The notes: generated by a model not told the origin, from the sequence alone. 64,000 nt of DNA from Pseudomonas fluorescens (GCF_902497625.1 NZ_CABVGX010000010.1:81021-145020), one strand, 5' to 3'; numbered from the stretch's first letter, positions 18,026 to 26,589 are shown. Numbers and translations are program-made.

Positions 18026-19303
18026 TTACAAAATATTGGAGTAATCCGCTTCGATCCGGTCCAGGCTCAGGTGATTGAGGAAGTTGGAGAAGCACATCCA
18101 CGCCGACAGCGCATTCATGTCGCGGAATTGTTCCGGCAAATACTTGGGCGGCACCACCAGACCTTCATCGACCAACTGACGCAACGTGCGCATGTCTTCC
18201 AGCGTGGTCTTGCCGCAGAACAGCAGCGGCACCTGCTCCAGCTTGCCCTTACGCACGGCCAACTGAATGTAGTTGTAAACCATGATAAAGCCCTTGAGGT
18301 AGGACAAGTCTTTGGTGAATGGCAGGCCGGTCGGCACCGAGCCGCGGAAAACCCGACTGGCGTTGCCATAACTTTCCGCCATTTCGAAACCCTGCTCGCG
18401 AAAAAATTCGAAGATCTGCAGGAAATCCGCGCCCTCCTCGACCATGTGAATGGCGCGGGTGCGGTTGGTGAGTTTGCGCAGGCGACTCGGGTACGAGGCG
18501 AAAGTGATGATTTCCATCAGGATCGCCAGGCCTTCCTGGGTCACCGTCGACGACGGTGGACCTTTGGACAGAAAGGTGCAGATCGGCTGATTCAATCCAT
18601 TCAATGTCGTGCCGACATGCACCAGCCCTTCGTGCACTTCGAGGGCGCGCACGTCGCGCTCGTTGAACATCGCGTCGGTGCGAATCTTGATGTAGTCGGC
18701 ACCGGCCGCCGCGTCGGCGACGATACCGTCGGATTCGAACACGCGAATAGTTTCTTCAGCCTCACCGAACACCCGGCTCAAGCGGGTCTGCAACATGTTC
18801 ACGGCGTCCTTGGCGGTGAGGATTTTCGGCTCGTCCTTCAGATCGCCGCGACCGTCGATGTTGTTGAGGTAATCGGAAAGCATCAAGCCCAGATCAGACA
18901 GCGTCGGATCGCCGGCATGAAACGCGTCAGAGGCAGCGCCATACAGCTCTTGCGAGATCAGACCAAAATCCTCGGTACCGCGCGCTTCGAGCATGCGCAC
19001 CACCATCCGGTATTCCTTGCACATACGCCGCATGATCTGGCCGACCGGATTGAACTGGCCGAGCTGACGGGTAATGTCGCGTTCGATGTTCTGGAACTCC
19101 AGTTTGACCTTGCTGGAGTCGAACGCCAGTGGACGGTTGAGGTAGTAATCACGGTCGACGGCGGGCATTTCCTTGCCCTTGGCCTTGAGGAAACCCTTGC
19201 GAATGCTGTCATCCCATTTGACCGCGTCGAGGACGCGTATCGGCGTCTGTGCCAGCACAATGCGATCGGACAAAATGCGTATCGTCTGCTGGTAATCGTC
19301 CAC
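18026..19303 (-). CDS. DUF1704/QEGLA-motif putative metallopeptidase
   Basis: 425 residues, cytoplasmic, no signal peptide. It belongs to the family annotated as flavohemoglobin expression-modulating QEGLA motif protein (DUF1704). HEGLVH at 224-229 is an HExxH zinc-ligand motif, and TQEGLA at 255-260 supplies the third acidic ligand about 30 residues on. That layout is the one seen in eukaryotic MATCAP tubulin carboxypeptidases, which share this domain. The bacterial substrate is unknown. The gene lies 23 bp after the small lipoprotein gene, so the two are likely co-transcribed. The historical flavohemoglobin label is not supported by any neighbour here. Confidence 0.8.
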   Translation of the reverse strand: MDDYQQTIRILSDRIVLAQTPIRVLDAVKWDDSIRKGFLKAKGKEMPAVDRDYYLNRPLAFDSSKVKLEFQNIERDITRQLGQFNPVGQIMRRMCKEYRMVVRMLEARGTEDFGLISQELYGAASDAFHAGDPTLSDLGLMLSDYLNNIDGRGDLKDEPKILTAKDAVNMLQTRLSRVFGEAEETIRVFESDGIVADAAAGADYIKIRTDAMFNERDVRALEVHEGLVHVGTTLNGLNQPICTFLSKGPPSSTVTQEGLAILMEIITFASYPSRLRKLTNRTRAIHMVEEGADFLQIFEFFREQGFEMAESYGNASRVFRGSVPTGLPFTKDLSYLKGFIMVYNYIQLAVRKGKLEQVPLLFCGKTTLEDMRTLRQLVDEGLVVPPKYLPEQFRDMNALSAWMCFSNFLNHLSLDRIEADYSNIL

Positions 19304-19326
19304 CCGAAACTCCTGTAGAAAAACCG

Positions 19327-19881
19327 TTATTTGGCTTTGGTCTGGCGCTGATAGCGCACGGCTTCAACGAACACGTCGGAATTGGCCGGGTTGTCGAGGT
19401 ACGCAAACACCTGATCCATTGCGGTGTTGACAAGCACGCCGTCGCCGTCGTCGGTCTGAAAGCCTTCGCCACTGAGGACTTTCTGCCCCATGGCCTGTTT
19501 GATCTGCTCGAGGTCGAGGTTGTAGACCACCAGTTCCTGCTTGTCGGTGAGTTCGAAACCGGCAATCGTGAAATGTCCGCCGAACTGCGCCGGGACTTTC
19601 GCCGACAGATACCAGCGATTGCCGTGGCGCGACACGGTGAAAGGATAGGCTTCGCGCTCTTTGGGTTTGGCCTTGAAGTAACTGACCGCCTGGTAGCGAT
19701 TGTCGCTGGTACGCGTCAGTTCGAGGTTCATCGGCTCGCCCCAGGCATTGGTGCTGGTCCATTTGCCTAGCAAACCTTTGGGCGCGGGATCGCTGGCGGG
19801 CAGCGGCTCCCGAAAGGTCACCAGACAGCCACTGAGCAGCAGGAATGCCAAGGCGATCACGGCGACACGCCAGGTTTTCAT
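19327..19881 (-). CDS. Lipoprotein of unknown function
   Basis: 184 residues with a clean lipoprotein signal: MKTWRVAV, a hydrophobic core, then lipobox LSGC (Cys19). The mature part looks like an all-beta domain with two repeats of alternating hydrophobic strands (LGKWTSTNAWGEPMNLELT and RYQAVSYFKAKP). Its C-terminus is VRYQRQTKAK. Position 2 of the mature protein is Leu, compatible with outer-membrane sorting. It lies directly upstream of the QEGLA gene with 23 bp between, suggesting an operon. No family name recognised. Confidence 0.75.
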   Translation of the reverse strand: MKTWRVAVIALAFLLLSGCLVTFREPLPASDPAPKGLLGKWTSTNAWGEPMNLELTRTSDNRYQAVSYFKAKPKEREAYPFTVSRHGNRWYLSAKVPAQFGGHFTIAGFELTDKQELVVYNLDLEQIKQAMGQKVLSGEGFQTDDGDGVLVNTAMDQVFAYLDNPANSDVFVEAVRYQRQTKAK

Positions 19882-19918
19882 TCTTTACTCCCTATGAACA
19901 CAACGCCCATTCACACCA

Positions 19919-20048
19919 ACCTGTAGCAGCTGCCGAAGGCTGCGTTCGGCGACGAAGGCGTCGTAAACCTGCGTCCGCGCTCGTTGATCCACTGTTCAGA
20001 AAATACGACCGCTGCGCGGCCGAACTCAGCCTTCGGCAGCTGCTACAT
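19919..20048. repeat. REPIN of the GTAGCAGCTGCC family
   Basis: An inverted pair: CTGTAGCAGCTGCCGAAGGC near 19920 and its complement GCCTTCGGCAGCTGCTACA ending about 20047, around a diverged centre. Same family as the arrays at 23.7, 53.4 and 59.5-60.0 kb. Confidence 0.85.
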
Positions 20049-20062
20049 GGATCTCGCTCGAT

Positions 20063-20785
20063 TTATACCGACGCCAGCACCAGGTGCATATAACGCGTGA
20101 GTATGCCGAGCATTTCCGCTTCGGCCTCAGGTTCGGCGTCGTTGAGCAGGCCCTGATATTCCATCCGACCGATTATCGCCGTCAACACCTTGGCATCCTG
20201 TTGTGGCTCACGCGAACCCAATACCTGGAAAAGCTGGCAGCTTCCCTGCAGCAGAATCTGCTGATGGGAGCGCACCAGTTTCGCCAGCCGCGGGTTAAGC
20301 AGCGCTTCCTGACGAAAAGCCTGCTCGGCCATCAAGTGCTCGCGCCGGTTGATCAACTGCCGATGCACATAGTCGGCCATCAGCCGCGCAATGTCGTCCG
20401 CCAACCGCGAGCGTGACTCGGGGCTGCCATCGCCGCTGACGACCATCTCGCGCAGCAGACCTTCGTTGTTCACCCACAACTTGGCCATGAAAGCCGCGCT
20501 GCGCTCAACGTATTGAGCGAAGGTATCGGTGAGCAAATCATCGATATCCTTGAAATAGTAAGTCGTCGCCGACAGCGGCACAGCGGCCTCGGCGGCTACC
20601 GCACGGTGGCGCACGGCGCGCACGCCATCACGCACAACGATGCGCATGGCCGCATCGAGAATATCCTGGCGCCGCTGCTCGCTGCCCTCCCGGCTGGCCT
20701 TGCGGCCCTGGTACTGAACACTTTCAGCGACCGCGGCGGCGATGTTAGAGGAAAGAAGCTGCAAGTTATAAGCTCCAAGCTGCAA
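20063..20785 (-). CDS. TetR-family transcriptional regulator
   Basis: About 230-240 residues. The N-terminal DNA-binding domain covers roughly residues 35-85 (QDILDAAMRIVVRDGVRAVRHRAVAAEA then LSATTYYFKDIDDLL). A helical C-terminal ligand domain follows. It is the first gene after lysS on the same strand, with a terminator between. The start is uncertain. The first in-frame ATG (20785) lies inside a short repeat element, so residues 1-10 (MQLGAYNLQL) are repeat-derived. A TTG at about 20764 would begin nearer the expected SSNIAAAVAESVQYQG segment. Targets are unknown and no divergent partner is present. Confidence 0.8.
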   Translation of the reverse strand: MQLGAYNLQLLSSNIAAAVAESVQYQGRKASREGSEQRRQDILDAAMRIVVRDGVRAVRHRAVAAEAAVPLSATTYYFKDIDDLLTDTFAQYVERSAAFMAKLWVNNEGLLREMVVSGDGSPESRSRLADDIARLMADYVHRQLINRREHLMAEQAFRQEALLNPRLAKLVRSHQQILLQGSCQLFQVLGSREPQQDAKVLTAIIGRMEYQGLLNDAEPEAEAEMLGILTRYMHLVLASV

Positions 20786-20822
20786 GTGAAAGCGGGGAGT
20801 CGGCTTGCAGCTTGCAGCTGCC
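20757..20822. repeat. Short AGCTTGCAGCTTG-type repeat
   Basis: Inverted and direct copies of GCTGCAAG/CTTGCAGC between lysS and tetR. Similar runs occur at 29.28-29.36 kb and 35.65-35.71 kb. The element overlaps the annotated 5' end of tetR. Confidence 0.65.
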
Positions 20823-20837
20823 GCCGCTCCCTATCCA

Positions 20838-20868
20838 GAAAAAAGCCGCCTTGTTTAAGGGCGGCTTC
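20838..20868 (-). terminator. Intrinsic terminator of lysS
   Basis: On the minus strand an 8-bp stem (arms 20860-20867 and 20843-20850) with a 9-nt loop is followed by six T. It begins 4 bp past the lysS stop. Confidence 0.9.
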
Positions 20869-20871
20869 CAT

Positions 20872-22374
20872 TTACGCTTGCGGCCGCATGTGCGGGAACA
20901 GGATCACGTCGCGGATCGACGGGGAGTTGGTCAGCAGCATCACCAGTCGGTCGATGCCAATCCCTTCACCGGCGGTTGGCGGCATGCCGTACTCCAGCGC
21001 ACGAACGAAGTCGGCGTCGTAGTGCATGGCTTCGTCGTCGCCGGCGTCCTTGTCGGCCACCTGCGCCATGAAGCGCTCGGCCTGGTCTTCCGCGTCGTTC
21101 AACTCGGAATAGGCGTTGGCGATTTCACGGCCGCCGATGAACAGTTCGAAACGGTCAGTGACGTTCGGGTTCTCGTCGTTGCGGCGCGCCAGTGGCGACA
21201 CTTCGAACGGGTACTGGGTGATGAAGTGCGGCTGCTCGAGTTTGTGCTCGACCAGTTCTTCGAAAATCATCACCTGCAACTTGCCCAGACCTTCGAAGCC
21301 CAGCACTTTGGCCCCGGCCTTCTTGGCGATGGCGCGAGCCTTGTCGATGTCGTTCAGATCATCGGCGGTCAGCTCAGGGTTGTACTTGAGGATCGAGTCG
21401 AACACCGACAAGCGCACGAACGGCTCACCGAAGTGGAACACCTTGTCGCCGTACGGCACATCGGTGCTGCCCAGAACCAGCTGCGCCAGCTCACGGAACA
21501 GTTCTTCGGTCAGGTCCATGTTGTCTTCGTAATCGGCGTAAGCCTGATAGAACTCCAACATGGTGAATTCGGGGTTGTGACGCGTCGAAACACCTTCGTT
21601 ACGGAAGTTGCGGTTGATCTCGAAAACCTTCTCAAAACCGCCAACCACCAGACGCTTGAGGTACAACTCAGGCGCGATACGCAGGAACATTTCCATGTCC
21701 AGCGCGTTGTGGTGGGTTTCGAACGGCTTGGCCGCAGCGCCGCCGGGAATGGTTTGCAGCATTGGCGTTTCGACTTCGAGGAAGTCGCGCTGCATCAGGA
21801 AGCTGCGGATGTGCGCAATCACTTGCGAACGTACGCGGAACGTCTGGCGCACTTCTTCATTGACGATCAGGTCAACGTAGCGCTGACGGTAGCGTTGTTC
21901 GGTGTCGGTCAGGCCGTGGTGCTTGTCCGGCAGCGGGCGCAGCGACTTGGTCAGCAGACGCACGGTGGTCATTTCAACGTACAGGTCGCCTTTGCCGGAA
22001 CGGGCCAGGGTGCCTTCGGCAGCAATGATGTCGCCCATGTCCCAGGTTTTCACCGCGGCCAGGGTTTCTTCGGACAGGGTCTTGCGGTTGACGTAGACCT
22101 GAATGCGACCGGTCATGTCCTGGATCACCATGAACGAGCCACGGTTGAGCATGATGCGACCGGCAACCTTGACCGGGACTGCAGCCTCCGCCAGCTCTTC
22201 CTTGGTCTTGTCCGCGTACTGTTTCTGCAACGCATCGCAGTAGTTGTCGCGGCGGAAGTCGTTGGGGAAGGCATTGCCCTTGGCGCGCTCGGCAGCAAGC
22301 TTTTCCTTGCGAAGGGCGATCAGGGAGTTTTCTTCCTGTTGCAGGGCTTGCGGGTCGAGTTCTTGGTCGCTCAT
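20872..22374 (-). CDS. lysS: Lysyl-tRNA synthetase, class II
   Basis: Charges tRNA-Lys with lysine using ATP. 500 residues from [18 protein letters not shown] at 22374, the usual bacterial LysS length; an in-frame extension to 22434 is not conserved-looking. The N-terminal OB-fold anticodon-binding domain covers about residues 60-170 ([20 protein letters not shown]). The class II catalytic domain follows, with motif 2 around [20 protein letters not shown] and motif 3 in [12 protein letters not shown] near the C-terminus. It is downstream of prfB with 99 bp between, the conserved prfB-lysS order. A GC-rich hairpin sits in that gap. Confidence 0.97.
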   Translation of the reverse strand: MSDQELDPQALQQEENSLIALRKEKLAAERAKGNAFPNDFRRDNYCDALQKQYADKTKEELAEAAVPVKVAGRIMLNRGSFMVIQDMTGRIQVYVNRKTLSEETLAAVKTWDMGDIIAAEGTLARSGKGDLYVEMTTVRLLTKSLRPLPDKHHGLTDTEQRYRQRYVDLIVNEEVRQTFRVRSQVIAHIRSFLMQRDFLEVETPMLQTIPGGAAAKPFETHHNALDMEMFLRIAPELYLKRLVVGGFEKVFEINRNFRNEGVSTRHNPEFTMLEFYQAYADYEDNMDLTEELFRELAQLVLGSTDVPYGDKVFHFGEPFVRLSVFDSILKYNPELTADDLNDIDKARAIAKKAGAKVLGFEGLGKLQVMIFEELVEHKLEQPHFITQYPFEVSPLARRNDENPNVTDRFELFIGGREIANAYSELNDAEDQAERFMAQVADKDAGDDEAMHYDADFVRALEYGMPPTAGEGIGIDRLVMLLTNSPSIRDVILFPHMRPQA

Positions 22375-22402
22375 GTCTTTAAGTATTCCATCAGGTTCAT
22401 TG

Positions 22403-22423
22403 TCCCCGGCCTGTGGCCGGGGA
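22403..22423 (-). other. Intercistronic hairpin prfB-lysS
   Basis: TCCCCGGCC and GGCCGGGGA form a 9-bp stem with a 3-nt loop about 50 bp after the prfB stop. No T-tract follows, so it is more likely an RNA-processing or stability element than a terminator. Confidence 0.5.
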
Positions 22424-22473
22424 TCGCTCAGCAAGGACTAGGCGTCCCCCCGAGCTCCTACAGGGGGGCGGTG

Positions 22474-23569
22474 TTACAGGCCTTGTTTCAGGCTCGCTAC
22501 CAGGTATTCGTCGATATCGCCGTCGAGCACCTTGTCGCAGTCGCTGCGTTCAATGTTGGTGCGCAGATCCTTGATCCGCGACGCATCGAGCACGTAGGAG
22601 CGAATCTGGTGACCCCAGCCGATGTCCGACTTGGTGTCTTCCAGGGCCTGCGAGGCGGCGTTGCGCTTCTGCACTTCCTGCTCGTACAAGCGCGCCCGCA
22701 ACATTTTCATCGCGGTATCTTTGTTGGCATGCTGTGAACGTTCGTTCTGGCAGCTGACCACGGTGTTGGTCGGTACGTGGGTAATACGTACGGCCGAGTC
22801 GGTGGTGTTTACGTGCTGACCACCGGCACCGGAGGAACGGTAGGTGTCGATGCGCAGGTCCGACGGGTTGATGTCGATTTCGATGTTGTCATCGATTTCC
22901 GGCGATACGAACACCGCCGAGAACGAGGTGTGACGGCGGTTGCCGGAGTCGAACGGACTCTTGCGCACCAGACGGTGCACGCCGATTTCGGTACGCAACC
23001 AGCCAAAGGCATATTCGCCTTTGATGTGCACGGTGGCGCCTTTAATACCGGCGACTTCACCGGCTGACAGTTCCATGATGGTCGCGTCGAAACCGCGCTT
23101 GTCAGCCCAGCGCAAATACATGCGCAACAGGATGTTGGCCCAGTCCTGGGCCTCGGTACCACCAGAGCCGGCCTGGATGTCCAGGTAGGCGTTGTTGGCG
23201 TCCATTTCGCCACTGAACATCCGCCGGAATTCAAGTTTTTCCAGCGACTCGCGCAGACGTTCGACTTCAGCAGCGACGTCATCGACGGCGGCCTGGTCTT
23301 CTTCTTCGGCGGACATCAGCAGCAAATCTTTGGCGTCGGCCAGACCGCTGTGCATTTCGTCGAGGGTATCGACGATCTGTGCCAGCAGTGACCGCTCGCG
23401 GCCCAGTTCCTGAGCGTACGACGGGTTGTTCCAGACAGCCGGATCTTCAAGCTCGCGATTGACTTCGGTCAGACGCTCATGCTTTTGATCGTAGTCAAAG
23501 ATACCCCCGAATAGTTTCGGAGCGCTCGGACAGGTCCTTGATACTGTTAAGGATCGGGTTGATTTCCAT
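22474..23569 (-). CDS. prfB: Peptide chain release factor 2 with programmed +1 frameshift
   Basis: RF2 recognises UGA and UAA and triggers peptide release. The gene is read in two frames. A 24-codon leader from ATG 23569 ends at an in-frame TGA (23495-23497). A +1 slip at CTT (23498-23500) then continues for 340 more residues, 364 in total. The slip site is the conserved GGGGGTATCTTTGAC, with an internal Shine-Dalgarno-like G-run 3 nt before CTT, as in E. coli. SPF (KSPFDSGN) is the stop-codon reading tripeptide, and [12 protein letters not shown] holds the catalytic GGQ. RF2 scarcity promotes the slip, so the gene autoregulates. Upstream of lysS on the same strand. Confidence 0.97.
23495..23509 (-). 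promoter_or_regulatory. prfB +1 programmed frameshift site
   Basis: On the minus strand CGGGGGTAT-CTT-TGA-C: anti-SD-pairing G-run, slippery CTT, in-frame stop and the next-frame GAC. Slippage competes with termination by RF2 itself. Confidence 0.95.
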
Positions 23570-23689
23570 GGCGGGCAGCACTCGTTGGCGAACTTTTGAA
23601 AGCCGGCGAGTATACCGTAATCAGGCTGTCACGGCAGCCCGCCCGGCGGCTTTAGCATCGAATGGATTTAACCGAGCGACGCTCCCCCC

Positions 23690-23985
23690 GTAGCAGCTAC
23701 CAAGCCCGCAAGGCCGCGTCCGCCCCCGTGGCAGCTGCCAAGCCCGCAAGGCTGCGTCCAACCCGTAGCAGCTGCCAAGCCCGCAAGGCTGCGTCCAATC
23801 TGTAGCAGCTGCCGAGCCTGCGAGGCTGCGTTCAATCTGTAGCAGCTGCCGAGCCTGCGAGGCTGCGTCCGGCTGCGAAGCAGTCGCAAAACCAGACACT
23901 ACGATCTCCCAGGCAAACCGCGCGCACAGAATTGGCGAGGACTGCGTCCTCAAACGCAGCCTCGCAAGCCCGGCAGCGGCTACAT
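23690..23985. repeat. Direct tandem array of REP units, five copies of ~37 bp
   Basis: GT(A/G)GCAGCT begins copies at 23690, 23728, 23765, 23802 and 23839, a period of 37-38 bp, each running GCAGCTGCC(A/G)AGCC(C/T)GC(A/G)AGGCTGCGTCC. A single inverted copy follows at 23957-23985. It fills the gap between prfB and wspR; no gene is supported here. Confidence 0.9.
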
Positions 23986-24035
23986 AAGTGCGCATTCACC
24001 AGAGGGACACTCACAAGGGCACATTCACAAGTGCC

Positions 24036-25037
24036 TTACGCGATGCCCACCTGATTGCGCCCATTATGCTTGGCCAGGTAAAGGCCCTTGTCAGCCGCCA
24101 GGATCAGCTCTCGGCAATTGCTGCCCTGCTGAGGGACCATGGTCGAGAGGCCGATGCTGATGCTCAGACTTGACCCTTCAATCGGCGAAATATGCGCAAT
24201 CTTCATAGCAGCCACCGACTGGCGCAGCTTTTCCGCGACCAGTCTCGCGCCGCCCGGGGAGGTATTGGGCAACACCAGCGCAAACTCTTCACCGCCATAC
24301 CGCGCCGGCAGGTCGGACGGTCGCGCGCTGGCGTCGCGAATGGCCGCTGCCACTTTACGCAACGCCTCGTCGCCCTCCAGATGCCCAAAACTGTCGTTGT
24401 AGGATTTGAAATAATCGACGTCGATCATCAGCAGCGACAACTGCGTCTGGTCGCGCAACGAGCGGCGCCACTCCAGCTCCAGATATTCGTCGAAGTGCCG
24501 ACGGTTCGACAGGCCGGTCAGGCCATCGGAATTCATCAGCTGTTGCACGACCAGGTTGGTGTCGAGCAACTGCTGCTGGCTGACCCGCAGCGCGCGGTAA
24601 GCCGCATCCCGTTGCAGCAGGGTCATGTAGGAACGCGAGTGATAACGGATGCGCGCCACCAGCTCGATGGTGTCCGGCAGTTTGACCAGATAATCGTTCG
24701 CTCCGGCCGAGAACGCTGCGCTCTTGATCAGCGGGTCTTCCTTGGTGGACAGGACAATGATCGGAATGTCTCGGGTAGCCGGGTGACTGCGATACTCGCG
24801 TATCAGGCTCAGACCATCGAAACCAGGCATCTTCAGGTCCTGCAGAATCACCGTGGGCTTGATGCGAATGGCCTGCGCCACCGCCTGGTGTGGATCAGCG
24901 CAAAAATGGAAGTCTATATTGGCTTCACTCGCCAACCCGCGGCGCACCGCTTCGCCGATCATGGCCTGATCGTTCACTACCAACACCACGGCGGCGTTTT
25001 CGTCAATCTTGATGCCATCCAATTGCAGATCATTCAT
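24036..25037 (-). CDS. wspR: WspR response regulator-diguanylate cyclase
   Basis: Makes c-di-GMP from two GTP when phosphorylated, promoting biofilm and wrinkly colonies. 333 residues: receiver domain (1-130), coiled linker (about 140-170) and GGDEF domain. The phosphoacceptor is Asp67 (QDLKMPG), the catalytic loop is GGEEF at 248-252 and the inhibitory I-site is RPSD at 239-242, so the enzyme should be active and feedback-inhibited. Position 22 of the receiver acidic pocket is Asn (VVNDQ), where CheY-like domains usually have Asp-Asp. Normally WspR is the last gene of wspABCDEFR. Here the receptor, kinase and methylesterase genes are missing upstream and only scraps remain, so its activating kinase must be elsewhere or absent. 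Confidence 0.93.
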   Translation of the reverse strand: MNDLQLDGIKIDENAAVVLVVNDQAMIGEAVRRGLASEANIDFHFCADPHQAVAQAIRIKPTVILQDLKMPGFDGLSLIREYRSHPATRDIPIIVLSTKEDPLIKSAAFSAGANDYLVKLPDTIELVARIRYHSRSYMTLLQRDAAYRALRVSQQQLLDTNLVVQQLMNSDGLTGLSNRRHFDEYLELEWRRSLRDQTQLSLLMIDVDYFKSYNDSFGHLEGDEALRKVAAAIRDASARPSDLPARYGGEEFALVLPNTSPGGARLVAEKLRQSVAAMKIAHISPIEGSSLSISIGLSTMVPQQGSNCRELILAADKGLYLAKHNGRNQVGIA

Positions 25038-25085
25038 GTGCGATCACCTGAGTGGTGCCTGGACCGGGATTGCTGTCGAGAGTAG

Positions 25086-25505
25086 TCATTGGCCGAGAAT
25101 CTCCAGCAATCGTGGTGCGATCTTGTTCAGTGGACGAATCACCATGGCGACGTGGTAGGCGCAGCCGCTTTACTTGACTGCTGTGACGGGCAATACGTTC
25201 CAGGCGGCCGGTTTTGGGCAGCTTTTGGCCCGGACGCAACAGTTCTTCGACATCGACCATGAACACCACCGAGACGTCATCCAGCAACGCGCGCAAATGT
25301 GCTGCACTTTGCCCAGACGCTCGTCCAACGGCAAGACCACCCGCGTGCATTCGCAATGAAGACTCGAGCGCAATGCCGTAACCGCGTCGCGCTCGCGGAT
25401 CACCACCACCTCGAGCCCGGGCTGGCGGTGCTGGCGCGCCGGATGTAGCAACTGGCTCGCGGCTGACAGACCAGCATGACAAAGATGTCGGCCTTCGCAC
25501 CACAA
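25086..25505 (-). pseudogene. wspE-wspF relic: Remnant of wspE joined to the tail of wspF
   Basis: Two coding scraps in the wspR direction. About 25395-25270 reads VVVIRERDAV...CTRVVLPLDERLGKVQ, then a frameshift near 25285 leads into LLDDVSVVFMVDVEELLRP and GRLERIARHSSQ. This is the CheW-like (P5) part of a CheA-type kinase, the region of WspE just before its receiver domain. After a stop, another frame gives VIRPLNKIAPRLLEILGQ ending at TGA 25086, like the C-terminus of a CheB methylesterase. That tail is 48 bp from the wspR start, the place of wspF. The join implies deletion of most of wspA-F. The WspE part is fairly sure, the WspF tail less so. Confidence 0.7.
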
Positions 25506-25866
25506 GTGCTGCCGGCCAGCAGCCGTTGTAAAGAAGATTCGATGCCGTGATGCCCACTGCGTTGCGCAGCAGGTGCCTGAGCGGCGCTAAGGGCTTTTCG
25601 AAGACGTTGCGATCAACCTGGACTCAGGTGCGTCTGGTTCTACCCGGCGGATCGACGGGGGCGACCGGCGCGGCAATCGGCGGCTCGATTAAGGACACCG
25701 TTACTCCGATCACCACTTATTGCCACCAGGTCCCAGCCAAGGAAGACCTCGTGAGTGATCAGGCCATCGCGAGCAACCTCGGCGCCTGCAAGGTCTAGGT
25801 CGATCACGGCATTCTTGATCGAGCCAAAACTGAAGCAAAGGTTGCTCGCGTTAGCGCTCTCAAGAC
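25506..25866. other. Unassigned gap, possible gene scrap
   Basis: 361 bp between the wsp relic and the TerB-family gene. The plus strand can be read from about 25640 as GSTGATGAAIGGSIKDTV...PAKEDLVSDQAIASNLGACKV to a TAG at 25796-25798. Beyond it the same frame continues VDHGILDRAKTEAKVARVSALKTYIEA to a stop at 25880. It looks like the 3' end of a small decayed gene of unknown kind. No promoter, start or family recognised. Confidence 0.35.
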
Positions 25867-26589
25867 CTACATAGAAGCCTGACGAACCTGCTTCTCCAGC
25901 TCGGCCTTCAGTCCGGGCTCGAGCTTCAACTGGCGCGCCAGCTCGTCCAGGTAAGACTTCTCCATGAAGTTCTCTTCGTCCACCAGCATCACGCTGGCGA
26001 TGTACATTTCGGCGGCCATTTCCGGGGTGCTGGCGGCGCGAGCGACGTCGGTGGGGTCGAGCGGTTTGTTGAGTTCGGCGTGCAGCCAGTGCTTGAGTTC
26101 CTGGTCGTTATCGAGTTTGGTGAACTCGCCTTCAATCAATTCGCGCTCGCGCTCGTCGACGTGACCATCGGCCTTGGCCGCTGCGACCAGCGCTTTGAGA
26201 ATCGCCTGACTGTGCTCTTCAACCTGGGCCGGTGGCAGGCGGTCGACGGTTTGCGGCTCGATCTTCGACACATTGCCTTGTTGAGCCTGCCAGTTTCCGT
26301 AAGCCTTGTAAGCGATAACGCCCAACGCAGCGAGGCCGCCGTAGATGGCGACCTTGCCGCCCATTTTGCGCGCCTTTTTGTTGCCCAGTAGCAAACCGAT
26401 AGCGCCCGCTGACAACGCACCTCCACCTGCGCCGGAAAGCAGCCCGCCCAAGCCGCCGGATTTGCCTGCGCCGCCGAGCAAGCCGCCGAGGCCGCCGCTG
26501 GAAGATTTGTTGTGTGAGCCGCCGGCCTTGTTCTGCAGCAGGTCCTGGCCGGATTTAAGCAGTTGATCGAGCAAGCCACGCGTATTCAT
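25867..26589 (-). CDS. TerB-like/DUF533 inner-membrane protein (YebE type)
   Basis: 240 residues from MNTRGLLDQLLKSGQDLLQNK. A glycine-rich flexible N-terminal segment (about 20-65, repeats of GGLGGLL and GAGKSGG) is followed by a membrane-associated stretch (GKVAIYGGLAALGVIAYKAYG, about 83-103). The C-terminal TerB-like helical domain has the acidic loop AAKADGHVDERERELIEG and VDEENFMEKSYLDELARQL. This is the DUF533/YebE layout; such proteins are often labelled tellurite resistance but have no proven role. A longer start at 26622 adds an unlikely leader. Single gene, divergent from the LysR gene. Confidence 0.8.
   Translation of the reverse strand: MNTRGLLDQLLKSGQDLLQNKAGGSHNKSSSGGLGGLLGGAGKSGGLGGLLSGAGGGALSAGAIGLLLGNKKARKMGGKVAIYGGLAALGVIAYKAYGNWQAQQGNVSKIEPQTVDRLPPAQVEEHSQAILKALVAAAKADGHVDERERELIEGEFTKLDNDQELKHWLHAELNKPLDPTDVARAASTPEMAAEMYIASVMLVDEENFMEKSYLDELARQLKLEPGLKAELEKQVRQASM

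Noticed and set aside
18026..19303. Role in flavohemoglobin control, as the family label says
   Set aside because: No hmp, norR or NO-related gene nearby; the label is historical and the HExxH/QEGLA layout suggests a peptidase instead.
23621..24014. Repetitive minus-strand proteins between prfB and wspR
   Set aside because: Tandem REP units in frame because the period is near a multiple of three in places; no gene signals.
25030..25557. A 175-residue protein upstream of and overlapping wspR
   Set aside because: The frame joins parts of WspE in and out of phase and runs over the wspR start; better explained as a frameshifted relic.
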